This document shows positions 52,395-59,937 of a stretch of DNA of 64,000 nucleotides, piece by piece; the stretch's first letter is position 1; each line of letters begins with the position of its first letter. The position numbers and the translations under genes were made by a program. The notes beneath the pieces were generated by a model. The model worked only from the letters and a program-made list of their open reading frames with translations. It was not told the DNA's origin and did no database searches. This DNA comes from Gracilimonas sp. Its GTDB lineage: Bacteria > Bacteroidota > Rhodothermia > Balneolales > Balneolaceae. The stretch covers positions 496,001-560,000 of the forward strand of contig NZ_JAEPPI010000002.1 in assembly GCF_017641085.1 (NCBI RefSeq), written 5' to 3'.

Positions 52395-53313
52395 AAATAT
52401 TTCCTCCATAAGTTGACCCGATTAGATTTAGGTATGGATTTAATTCATCTGACTCTAAATCCGTAAAAGGATTGATCCCTTTAATGCAATCAATTATTAA
52501 TACTCCGACTGGTCCAGTTTTGCCGTATATAGCATCTGCTTTAAAATGTATAGAACGAGAATTAAGACGTTTTAATGTGTTTATATCAGATATGTATGAC
52601 TTATCCATGTATTCTCTAACCTTTACGGCTTCAGGATCATTTTGATCATTTAGATTTATTTTATTTAAATCAATGTCGTTAATTTTTGGAAGCGAGGTTA
52701 TTTGAATACTTTCGTAATTTTGTATAACCCTTGCCGCTATCCCTTCACAGTTGTCTATGGTATTAGGAGTATAAAAAAATTTAGTATCTGAGTCCTTAAT
52801 TTCCCAACCAGCTCTTTGAATAACCTTAATGTATCGCCCTTTTTGAGGAAACTTTACATTTGGATCTCCAAACCAATTGAAAAACGCTGTCCCTATTTTG
52901 CTATATACATAATATATAAATCCCTTACAATAGTACCAGTAAGGTTTTATCCTGCCAATGTCTGCAAATAACGTGACACGCATATCCCTATTGTTGTCAA
53001 ATTTATCTTCCAGAAGCTCTTCCATTATTGCTTTTCGGAAATCTGACGGTTGTTTTTTTATTAAGAAGTATCTGTAAAAAGCTTTTTTTAAAACTATTAC
53101 TGAAATACTTATAAGGGTTATCCATAGTTTATTATCGAAAAACCAAGCTATATTTCCGTCAATAAAATCAATATGTGTCTTCGGAATATCCTGCAGAGTA
53201 AAAATTCCATAAATTGACACAATTAATAAAGCAATTATATCAAGTACCGTTGTAAAAGCATCAAGTTTCTGATAAAACTTTATCGAGTCTGTATCACTTG
53301 AATATTGTCCCAC
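52387..53313 (-). CDS. Two-helix membrane protein with GAF-like C-terminal domain
   Basis: The 308 residues have two membrane helices (about 19-40 and 66-84), a linker rich in aromatic residues ('YWYYCKGFIYYVYSKIGTAFF' in part), and a C-terminal half with GAF-like order. That half contains 'NCEGIAARVIQNYESIQIT', 'SRSIHFKADAIYGKTGPVGVLIIDC' (read as 'GKTGPVGVLIIDC') and 'NPYLNLIG'. It is possibly a membrane-bound sensor. The family is not recognised. It is AT-rich, the first gene of the two-gene module, and bracketed by direct repeats A and B. Confidence 0.78.
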   Translation of the reverse strand: MGQYSSDTDSIKFYQKLDAFTTVLDIIALLIVSIYGIFTLQDIPKTHIDFIDGNIAWFFDNKLWITLISISVIVLKKAFYRYFLIKKQPSDFRKAIMEELLEDKFDNNRDMRVTLFADIGRIKPYWYYCKGFIYYVYSKIGTAFFNWFGDPNVKFPQKGRYIKVIQRAGWEIKDSDTKFFYTPNTIDNCEGIAARVIQNYESIQITSLPKINDIDLNKINLNDQNDPEAVKVREYMDKSYISDINTLKRLNSRSIHFKADAIYGKTGPVGVLIIDCIKGINPFTDLESDELNPYLNLIGSTYGGNIYE

Positions 53314-53464
53314 TAAAACCTCTATTTACATTATAGATAGGTATTGCACTCAGATAATAATTGATTCTGTCTAAATGAACAAAACTTAAAATTTGAAGTA
53401 AAAAATTATGTTACCCATCGTTACCCCAAATACTCAATTTGATGAAGAATTGATAATCATAAAA

Positions 53465-53503
53465 AAACCATTGCCCCTTTAAGAAATTACAAGGCAATGG
53501 TTT
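53465..53503 (-). terminator. Intrinsic terminator (minus strand)
   Basis: AAACCATTGCC (53465-53475) and GGCAATGGTTT (53493-53503) form a perfect 11-bp stem. Read on the minus strand the stem runs into TTTTTT, so it would end transcripts arriving from the right. Confidence 0.65.
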
Positions 53504-53509
53504 ACATAT

Positions 53510-53636
53510 GTACGCCCAGAAGAAAAGAATATTCTTCACTTTAATAGGTTAAAATACACTTTAATGATCATTAACGGCAGATTCTTGTTTATACTAAAGC
53601 GGGTCAAGGGAAGGAAAAAGAAAGTTCTGTTTTGCC
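53510..53636 (+). repeat. Degenerate direct repeat, copy B
   Basis: GTACGCCCAGAAGAAA starts it. It aligns with copy A over about 125 bp but lacks the ATGAAAGATTTG start of the gene stump (AAGAAAGTTCTG instead). It lies on the far side of the two-gene module from copy A, in the same orientation. Confidence 0.6.
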
Positions 53637-53766
53637 AGGCTTTATAATCACCTTATTAAATTTAAAAGAAAGATAAAGACTTGAACTATCGTGAGAAATA
53701 AAGCCTCTCACTATAATTTAGGCTCTGTTGTTAGAAATATTATATATCCTAGTTCTGTTAAAAGAG

Positions 53767-54047
53767 CTAAAGAATCCCTTTTTCTATAAGCTCCATGTAC
53801 TCAAAATAGTCCAGATACGGGAAGCCTGTTGTCCCCTCACAACCGAGTTGAATTGTCTTGAGCTCCATGTCTAACAGAATTTCAGCTCCCTCTTTAATTG
53901 TCGGGCGATCAATCCACTCTACATGATGGTTATTAAAACGGTGCCGTACCAAAATATAACTCTGGGCTCAGATAAGTGAATAAGTCCAAGTTGCATGGAC
54001 CGTTCAATATGGGCGAATCTGTGATTTATTAAGTCTTGAATTTCCAT
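53767..54047 (-). pseudogene. Frameshifted small gene
   Basis: From ATG 54047 the frame reads MEIQDLINHRFAHIERSMQL and continues to 'LGLIHLSEP'. It then goes out of frame, while the frame starting near 53963 reads 'AQSYILVRHRFNNHHVEWID' and runs to a stop at 53767 ('DYFEYMELIEKGIL'). The two parts join into one protein of about 93 residues if a single base is restored near 53965. The family is unknown. Either a true pseudogene or a sequencing error would explain it. Confidence 0.5.
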
Positions 54048-54119
54048 GAGTATTGGCAATAATTCATATTCTGGAAATCAAATAGTACATTTTGGTAATC
54101 ACTAATTCAACTCAGGCAT

Positions 54120-54830
54120 ATGTGTGGTCGATATGTATTGTTTAGTAAGATTCAAGAGATCGATGATTTCTTAAACTCAATTGATAGTGGCAAATATCGA
54201 GCACCAGGTAAACAGGGAGAATTTATTTTCCACCCAAACTACAATGTAGCCCCTACCAATATTATGCCGGTAGCTATGACCGGAGAAGATGGGAAAAGAA
54301 TACTGATGCCGATGCACTGGGGTTTCATGGGCTGGAAGCCCAAAGAAGGGGATCGTCCGTTTTTACCTATCAACACCAGGGACGATAAAGTCATTAAAAG
54401 CCGCATGTGGAAAGGCCCCTTTCAGCATAAGCGATGTATTGTTCCGGCTAATGGGTTTTATGAGTGGACGGGCAGCAAAGGAAATAAAACCCCACACTTT
54501 ATTTACCCAACTCAGGGAAAACTGATGGGATTTGCTGGGATCTACAATGACCTTGCCCCAGAGGACAAAGATGCTGAATACTCCTATTCCATCATAACCA
54601 CCGATCCTAATAAAGTGATGGAAGATATCCACGACCGTATGCCGGTGATCCTACATCCTGAAGAGTTTGATGACTGGCTGAACCCGGAAAATGATGATCC
54701 CAACTTCCTGAAAGAGTTTTTGGCGCCGTATCCGGAAGATGGCATTCAAGAGTATATTGTATCAAAAGCAGTAGGGAATGTGAGAAACAATGGGCCAGGG
54801 TTGATAGAGAAGGCTGATCTGTTTGGATAA
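54120..54830 (+). CDS. SOS response-associated peptidase (SRAP; HMCES/YedK family)
   Basis: The 236 residues begin MCGRY with the essential Cys2. Other SRAP motifs are 'NYNVAPTNIMPV', 'MHWGFMGWKP', 'INTRDDKVIKSRMWKGPF' and 'RCIVPANGFYEW' (active-site Glu), and 'HDRMPVIL' (active-site His). Known: it forms a DNA-protein crosslink with abasic sites in single-stranded DNA and protects them. It is a DNA-damage gene 3.7 kb from the Y-family polymerase on the same strand. Confidence 0.96.
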   Translation: MCGRYVLFSKIQEIDDFLNSIDSGKYRAPGKQGEFIFHPNYNVAPTNIMPVAMTGEDGKRILMPMHWGFMGWKPKEGDRPFLPINTRDDKVIKSRMWKGPFQHKRCIVPANGFYEWTGSKGNKTPHFIYPTQGKLMGFAGIYNDLAPEDKDAEYSYSIITTDPNKVMEDIHDRMPVILHPEEFDDWLNPENDDPNFLKEFLAPYPEDGIQEYIVSKAVGNVRNNGPGLIEKADLFG

Positions 54831-54993
54831 ACTAACTCCTGACCTAAAGGTTTTTATCAGTAAATATTATCTACAATTATCCTGGTCAAGAATTTCTGAT
54901 TAAATACTGTATTATCCGTTAGACACGTATTAATTAATGGCTTGTACTTTTATGCTGAATTTTCACACATTCCTTCATTCCATATAATTATAT

Positions 54994-55005
54994 GTTAGGT
55001 GGCTT
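54994..55005 (+). other. Integron-type core site (GTTAGGT) at cassette start
   Basis: GTTAGGT (54994-55000) fits the attC R' consensus GTTRRRY. The surrounding TGTTAGGTGGCTT (54993-55005) is the exact reverse complement of AAGCCACCTAACA (56256-56268), which follows the stop of the next gene. In a circular cassette these two arms would lie at the outer ends of one attC site. The inferred cassette boundary is between 54994 and 54995. Confidence 0.65.
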
Positions 55006-55041
55006 TAGTACAGTAACCGTAAATATTAAAGTGAGGAAAAA

Positions 55042-56253
55042 ATGGTTTTTAGAAAAATCTGCTTTTTTACTGTTATATATTTCGTGTTTTTTAGCTTTGA
55101 TGCGAAATCGCAATGGAGCAAATTCGAGGGATTAAATGATAATGAGGTTCGGGCAATTGCCATTCAAGACGAAAATATTTTCGTTGGAGTGTATTCAAAT
55201 GAGAATATTTTTATGTCAGAGGATGGTGGAGAAACATGGACTTTATTCAATGAAGGCATAACACCAGTTCCCGTGTTAGATATATTATTGAAAGATCCTG
55301 ATATCTTTATTTCAACCGAAGGAAGTGGGGTTTATAGAATGTCAGATTCTGCTAATACTTGGACAAAAGTTCACAATATTGGTTATAAATTATTATTGAA
55401 GGATGATGATGTTTTTACCGGTAGTAATCATGGAGTTTACCGTTCTTCTGACAATGGAAATTCTTGGACTCAAGCGGATAGCGGATTGTCTCGTCCCCCG
55501 AACACAAATGTTCAATCTTTTACCTATTTAGGAGATAGTATTTTTGTAGGAACATGGGGAGACGGAGTTTTCTTTTCTGCAAATAATGGAGATTATTGGC
55601 AACAAATAAATGATGGCTTGAATACCTTATTTGTTTGGTCGTTCGCCACGATGGACTCAACTATTTTTGTAGGAACACTTGGTGGGGTTTACAGAAGAGA
55701 ATTAACAGGTACTAATTGGCAAGAAGTTAATGAAGGACTCTCTAATAATAAGATTCACGATCTAACAGTAAACGAAGGTAATTTATTTGCTGGAACAGAC
55801 CAAGGTGTATTCTATACAACTAATAAAGGTGAAGATTGGCAAAGTTCAAATATCGGCCTTCCAGATACAACCGTATGGAGTTTAGAAACAGATAATGATT
55901 TTATCTATGCTGGAACAGAAATCGGTTTATTTAAACGGCCTTTATCAGATATAATTACATCAATTAAAGTTGATAAAAACGATATTCCGAATGAGCTAAC
56001 TCTAAATCAAAATTATCCGAATCCATTCAATCCATCAACAACTATTTCATTCGATATACCTTATAGCGCATTTGTAACTTTGAAAGTTTTTGATATAACT
56101 GGAAGAGAAGTTAGAACATTGATATCTGAACGAAAGATATCAGGAGAACACAAAGTCGTTTGGAATGCTCAAGAATTATCTAGTGGTATATATTTTTATC
56201 AGATTAAGACAGAGTTCTTCAATAAAACAAAGAAGATGATTTTGTTAAAATAA
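55042..56253 (+). CDS. Secreted propeller protein with T9SS-type C-terminal sorting domain, on a putative integron cassette
   Basis: The 403 residues follow a GAGG ribosome-binding site. The signal peptide (about 1-24) ends DAKSQ. The body is a set of sialidase/YCF48-like blades: 'EDGGETWTLFNEG', 'SDNGNSWTQADSG', 'SANNGDYWQQINDG', 'TTNKGEDWQSSNIG'. The last 85 residues carry the sorting signature 'LNQNYPNPFNPSTTISFDI' and 'GIYFYQIKTE'. It is exported and probably surface-attached or released. It is AT-rich. A GTTAGGT core lies 41 bp before the start and an ACCTAAC core 7 bp after the stop, the layout of an integron cassette. Confidence 0.9.
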   Translation: MVFRKICFFTVIYFVFFSFDAKSQWSKFEGLNDNEVRAIAIQDENIFVGVYSNENIFMSEDGGETWTLFNEGITPVPVLDILLKDPDIFISTEGSGVYRMSDSANTWTKVHNIGYKLLLKDDDVFTGSNHGVYRSSDNGNSWTQADSGLSRPPNTNVQSFTYLGDSIFVGTWGDGVFFSANNGDYWQQINDGLNTLFVWSFATMDSTIFVGTLGGVYRRELTGTNWQEVNEGLSNNKIHDLTVNEGNLFAGTDQGVFYTTNKGEDWQSSNIGLPDTTVWSLETDNDFIYAGTEIGLFKRPLSDIITSIKVDKNDIPNELTLNQNYPNPFNPSTTISFDIPYSAFVTLKVFDITGREVRTLISERKISGEHKVVWNAQELSSGIYFYQIKTEFFNKTKKMILLK

Positions 56254-56255
56254 AG

Positions 56256-56268
56256 AAGCCACCTAACA
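56256..56268 (+). other. attC outer half (R'' core ACCTAAC) after the cassette gene
   Basis: ACCTAAC at 56261-56267 fits the attC R'' consensus RYYYAAC and begins 7 bp after the stop codon, the usual place. The 13-base word around it is complementary to the word at 54993-55005. The remainder of the attC hairpin is found 1.4 kb further on, beyond the IS element. Confidence 0.65.
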
Positions 56269-56282
56269 CCATTAAAAAGGAC

Positions 56283-56525
56283 TTTGTCAAGTAGATAGTC
56301 TTTTCCCATCTGCGATTATGCACTTCTTTAAAAACTAAATTTTCTTTTCCTCATTGATACTTTAACTGGGTAATTAAACCTGCTTCTTTCAATCTAAGGG
56401 ATGGTCCTTGTAATAAACCGGCCATCCAACACCATTTCGGGCTTATTCCCGACACGTTTGTCGGGACTGTAACCTGTGGGGTTACCATCCCGGATCTTAC
56501 ATCGATTACCCATTCGGAGTCCCAA
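56283..56525 (-). ncRNA. Candidate bridge RNA region of the IS110/IS1111 element
   Basis: It is non-coding and sits downstream of the transposase, the position of the guide (bridge) RNA in IS1111-group elements. Several hairpins are visible: TCCCGACA/TGTCGGGA (near 56449-56468), GTAACC/GGTTAC (near 56469-56485) and GGATGG/CCATCC (near 56399-56428). Known for the family: a structured RNA from the element end pairs with target and donor DNA. The assignment is by position and structure only. Confidence 0.55.
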
Positions 56526-57632
56526 TCAAATTGCGTCGGGCTGTGAGGGATCTGCTCGATCACGCCCTCTTAGGCTGCGCGGGCTTACCGAATGAGGCCA
56601 GTTTAAATAGGTGTCTTTGGGTGTTTCCTTCCCTTTAAAGCCTTTGTACGGCTCATTTCTGGAAAGCATGAAATACACAATACGAGCCAGTTCTTTGGCG
56701 ACAACCGTCCAAGCGACATGTTTACCGCTCCGTCGGCGGATCTTGTTGTAAAACTGCCGTACCGGTGGGTAAAAACTCACTGCTCCGATTGCCGCCTGAC
56801 TAAAGGCCACCTTCAGGTACTTATTGCCATCTTTGTTGCGGGATTTATGGCGTCGCTTGCCGCCACTATCGGCGGCTCCCGGAACCAGCCGGCAGTAACT
56901 GACAAAATTCTTATCGCTTTTGAAGCGTGAAATATCTCCGATCTCTGCCAGGATGCTCCAGCTACTCACTTTGCCGATGCCCGGCACCTGAGAAATGCGA
57001 TCGTAGTTAGGAAATTCCGACCGAAACCCATCAATCTGTTTTTCAATGCGGTACACCTGGGCTTCCAGCAGTCTGAATTGATCGATCTGAAGGCTTGCTT
57101 CCAGGCTGGATGCGGGAGGAAGATGACGGCTCAAATGCTCTTCCAATCGGTTCAAATCACGAAACGGATATTTCGGTATCGGCACATTGTACTTGAAGAA
57201 CAGATTGTACAGGCTATCCTGTACCTTACATCTGCGCCAGACCATACGAAGCCGCGCCCGAAGCAATTCCCGAAGTTCCCTCCGGGTGCCCATCACCATA
57301 TGAGCGGCCGGGATCAAATCGGCGGCTAACAGCTGAGCCAACCTGTGGGCATCCACCGAATCCGTTTTTACTTTGGCATAAGCAATGGCCTTGAGCATTT
57401 TGGCATGAGCCAGCACGAGCTCTATGTCCCGGCTTTCGGCCCAGTCGGCGAGCCAGTACCAGCTGCTGGTGGCTTCCACCACCGCCTTGGTGGGTCCACT
57501 GATTTCCCGGATCAACGCATCGAGTTGATCGGTCTGGTTGGTGAGTTTCCACTCACCGATTTTCTTCCCGTTGGATGAAACCGCACAAATTGTCATATTA
57601 CGTGTATGAAGGTCTATTCCTAAATAGGTCAT
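56526..57632 (-). CDS. IS110-family transposase (DEDD recombinase)
   Basis: The 368 residues have an N-terminal RuvC-like DEDD domain with 'YLGIDLHTRNMTICAV' (first Asp), 'AVVEATSSWYWLADWA' (Glu) and 'VKTDSVDAHRLAQLL' (Asp pair). The C-terminal Tnp_20 domain has 'SQVPGIGKVSSWSILAEIG' and 'SYCRLVPGAADSGGKRRHKS', the latter including the catalytic-Ser region ADSGG. It appears intact. It probably acts with an RNA guide encoded in the element. Higher GC than the flanking AT-rich genes suggests separate origin. Confidence 0.95.
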   Translation of the reverse strand: MTYLGIDLHTRNMTICAVSSNGKKIGEWKLTNQTDQLDALIREISGPTKAVVEATSSWYWLADWAESRDIELVLAHAKMLKAIAYAKVKTDSVDAHRLAQLLAADLIPAAHMVMGTRRELRELLRARLRMVWRRCKVQDSLYNLFFKYNVPIPKYPFRDLNRLEEHLSRHLPPASSLEASLQIDQFRLLEAQVYRIEKQIDGFRSEFPNYDRISQVPGIGKVSSWSILAEIGDISRFKSDKNFVSYCRLVPGAADSGGKRRHKSRNKDGNKYLKVAFSQAAIGAVSFYPPVRQFYNKIRRRSGKHVAWTVVAKELARIVYFMLSRNEPYKGFKGKETPKDTYLNWPHSVSPRSLRGRDRADPSQPDAI

Positions 57633-57703
57633 GATGTCCTCCGTGGGTTGTGTTATTGTGGAATATCCAATCTACGTGAGGACGTCCTTTTTGGAAAGAT
57701 CAA

Positions 57704-57811
57704 GGCGTTTCAAGTGGATTTTAACGTAGCACGGGTTGCCACTAAAAAGTTTTTGAGAATTATTGCCGTTGTTAAAAATTAATTGGTTAAAACCGCTTAA
57801 ACGCCGGGTCG
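57704..57811 (+). other. attC-like inner hairpin (L''/L' arms) and cassette end
   Basis: The arms 57704-57725 and 57786-57805 pair over 20 bp (one G-T). Exactly two bases are unpaired, C57711 (in GTTT-C-AAG against CTT-AAAC) and A57718. In attC sites the bottom strand is recognised by such extrahelical G and T bases in the L'' arm, with GTTCAAG/CTTAAC arms. A 5-bp spacer (57806-57810) then leads to a GTT (57811-57813), where the cassette would end. The 60-bp loop is within the normal range. Confidence 0.65.
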
Positions 57812-58426
57812 TTATTTAACAAAAAAGAACTCCTCATCCACTTCCTGCATCATCCGCCAGTCTAACTGATCCAGGATATACACCAGGTGAAAGAACCGGT
57901 GTTCATCGGTTTCCACCACGTAGTTTAGCTCTTTGGTGATCATGACGTTTTCGGTATGCCGGGTGGGGATACCTATAACCTGGGCGGAGTTAATCTTCCC
58001 CGACTGAAACCTATAAGGCTGCATGCGTTGAATAAGCGGTCGTTCGGTTCCATCATAATGCTTCTTAGCCAGCTCTTCCGGAAGCAACTCAAACCGGTAA
58101 GGCACAATCCGGTGGGCCCGGGATGGCAGGTGTTTGTGCCGTTGCACGTAGACGAGCATCCGGTCAATGGTTTTCCCTTCATAGCCCGGCTGGGGAATCA
58201 GGCTCCAGAGTAATTCTTCCTCATCAAACACCAGGTCCAGAATATCCCCGGACTTTGTTTCTACGGTATAGAACGATTTTCTAATCCCTCCCTGCACCTT
58301 GCTGTGGCATGACCGTACGTGGGCGACATCCCGCTGATATAGCTTGCGCCAATACGGAGGTTCAATCCCTCCGTACCGTGTGAAAACCGCCAGCATATCT
58401 ACAAGTGGAAATTTGTTCATGACCAT
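57812..58426 (-). CDS. Unknown protein divergent from a Y-family polymerase
   Basis: The start is ATG 58426 (ATG 58420 is also possible). The 204 residues are basic and rich in aromatic residues: 'VFTRYGGIEPPYWRKLYQRD', 'RSCHSKVQGGIRKSFYTVET' in part, 'RHKHLPSRAHRIVPYRFELL' and 'DEHRFFHLVYILDQLDW'. No family is recognised. It shares a 66-bp divergent promoter region with the polymerase gene. A role with the polymerase in damage tolerance is an inference from location. Its stop codon lies exactly at the end of the putative integron cassette. Confidence 0.82.
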   Translation of the reverse strand: MVMNKFPLVDMLAVFTRYGGIEPPYWRKLYQRDVAHVRSCHSKVQGGIRKSFYTVETKSGDILDLVFDEEELLWSLIPQPGYEGKTIDRMLVYVQRHKHLPSRAHRIVPYRFELLPEELAKKHYDGTERPLIQRMQPYRFQSGKINSAQVIGIPTRHTENVMITKELNYVVETDEHRFFHLVYILDQLDWRMMQEVDEEFFFVK

Positions 58427-58466
58427 CAAATCTATTTGGTCATTTTAAACTACACACATATATTAC

Positions 58467-58480
58467 ACATATCAATATGT
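58467..58480. promoter_or_regulatory. Candidate operator between divergent damage-response genes
   Basis: ACATAT-CA-ATATGT is a perfect palindrome 13 bp before the polymerase ATG and 41 bp from the other gene's start. Its site and symmetry suit a dimeric repressor such as LexA, but the sequence is not a known SOS box. Confidence 0.45.
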
Positions 58481-58492
58481 ATACCGAAAAAT

Positions 58493-59836
58493 ATGCCCCA
58501 TAAAAAGCCCCATCCTTACCAGCCAGAGAAAGATGTCCATCGGATTACCCTGTACAATACGATCTACCCTGAGCATCAGCACCGCTCCAAAAAAGAGCGC
58601 CTGTATCTGCATTTTGACTTCGCCTGTTTTTATGCACAGGTCGAGCAGCTTCGGAGGAATATGTATGGGTTGCCCCTGATCGTTGGAGGATGGAGAAAAG
58701 AGAGCGGTCAGGTAAAAGGTATTGTAGCAACGGCTTCTTATGAAGCCCGCAAGTTTGGCATCAAAACAGGCATGAGTGCTTTTGAGGCGTATCAGTTGTG
58801 CCCGCACGTATGTATGCTACAGGTCGACTATGACACCTATACCGGAATCTCCCAGCAGGTGCATTTTATCTTTAAAGAATTTGCCCCGGTAGTCGAGCGC
58901 TACTCGATGGATGAATACTTCATGGAGATCGACTTCCTTCGGGGTCGTTCTCGGAAAGAGATTGACGGGTTTGCCCAGCGTTTACAGAAGCGCATTTATC
59001 AGGCTACTCATTTGGTGGGTTCGGTTGGGATAGCCCGATCTAAAACCTATGCCAAGCTTTCCAGCAGCCTGAATAAGCCGAAAGGTCGGACACTGATATT
59101 AACGGACGAAGAAGAACGCTCGGAGATCTGGCCCCTGGATGTGGAAGAGGTATGGGGTGTGGGGCGGCGGCGGCATGAACATATATTGGCTGAAGGGTAC
59201 AAGACCATTGGCGATGTAGCCGAGCGTGGCAACGAGAAAACCTTTATCCGGCTCTTCGGAGCCAACTTTGGCAAGATGCTTTTTCAGACCATCACTGGGA
59301 AAGACCAAGGCCGTGTAATGGAAGAGATCTCCGAGGACTACCAGCCCAAAGAAGGCGTAAGCTACGGGCATACTTTCTCGGAAGGCTCAACTGATGTAGA
59401 CCGGATAAAAGGCGAGTATGCGATAGCCGTGCAGCACATCTGCTATCGATTAAGAGCCTACGGCATCCGGGCTAATTCCTTTTCCGGTATGTTTGGCTTT
59501 AACGAACCAGATAAGCCGGGAGTGGGCTTTCGGTTTGTCACCCCGGCCCATACCAATATTGATGATTACGTGTACCAGGCATTAATGAATAAGGTTGGTC
59601 CGGCAATTAAAAAAGCCTGTGAGCACGGTATCGAAATCAGAAACATTATGCTGGGCACACATAAGATTGATAAGACGAATCAGCTAAATGTATTTTTCCA
59701 GGATGATGAAGACAAAGCGGCTCGGGTCAAAGCCATGGATGAAATCAAAAACCGGTTTGGGCAAAAGTATATTACGAAGGCTAGTACCCTACACCGGGTA
59801 AAGGGGAATACGCATTTTTTGGAGAGGAATTGTTAA
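58493..59836 (+). CDS. Y-family DNA polymerase (Pol IV/ImuB-like)
   Basis: The start is ATG 58493 (MPHKKPHPYQPEKD); the frame to 58436 has no better start. The 447 residues carry catalytic motifs 'LHFDFACFYAQVEQL' (first Asp), 'VATASYEARKFGIKTGMSAFEA' (read as 'ASYEARKFGIKTGMS') and 'VVERYSMDEYFMEID' (Asp-Glu). The thumb HhH 'VEEVWGVGRRRHEHILAEG' and a little-finger domain follow. It performs translesion synthesis. No clear beta-clamp motif is seen at the end. It is divergent from an unknown gene and near SRAP. Confidence 0.95.
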   Translation: MPHKKPHPYQPEKDVHRITLYNTIYPEHQHRSKKERLYLHFDFACFYAQVEQLRRNMYGLPLIVGGWRKESGQVKGIVATASYEARKFGIKTGMSAFEAYQLCPHVCMLQVDYDTYTGISQQVHFIFKEFAPVVERYSMDEYFMEIDFLRGRSRKEIDGFAQRLQKRIYQATHLVGSVGIARSKTYAKLSSSLNKPKGRTLILTDEEERSEIWPLDVEEVWGVGRRRHEHILAEGYKTIGDVAERGNEKTFIRLFGANFGKMLFQTITGKDQGRVMEEISEDYQPKEGVSYGHTFSEGSTDVDRIKGEYAIAVQHICYRLRAYGIRANSFSGMFGFNEPDKPGVGFRFVTPAHTNIDDYVYQALMNKVGPAIKKACEHGIEIRNIMLGTHKIDKTNQLNVFFQDDEDKAARVKAMDEIKNRFGQKYITKASTLHRVKGNTHFLERNC

Positions 59837-59937
59837 GATCGGTAGAAATACGTGATTATACCCATTGAGTATTAGAAATAATTAAATTAAGGTGATAAGC
59901 ATATATGCTTAAACATTAAAAATTACCGGGGTAAGCA

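Larger units (their letters stand above)
53314..53766. other. AT-rich non-coding region holding a hairpin and repeat copy B
   Basis: No gene is seen in this stretch of about 450 bp. It includes the promoter side of the minus-strand membrane/GAF module, the hairpin at 53465-53503 and direct repeat copy B (53510-53636). Confidence 0.5.
56268..57703 (-). mobile_element. IS110-family (IS1111-group) insertion sequence inside an attC site
   Basis: The element is about 1.43 kb. Subterminal 9-bp inverted repeats are AAAAAGGAC (56274-56282) and GTCCTTTTT (57684-57692), a hallmark of the IS1111 group. There is one transposase gene on the minus strand, a short 5' non-coding part (about 60 bp) and a long 3' non-coding part (about 240 bp). 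It lies between the R'' core and the L'' arm of an attC-like site. Exact ends are uncertain by a few bases. Known: one IS1111 subgroup uses attC sites as targets. Confidence 0.8.

Noticed and set aside
54918-54924. GTTAGAC, a second match to the attC core consensus
   Set aside because: No complementary RYYYAAC or bulged hairpin can be found within 150 bp, so it is probably chance.
56351-56563. Minus-strand open frame of 70 codons at the 3' end of the IS
   Set aside because: It covers the structured non-coding part of the element and the transposase end and has no protein-like pattern. A bridge-RNA region explains it better.
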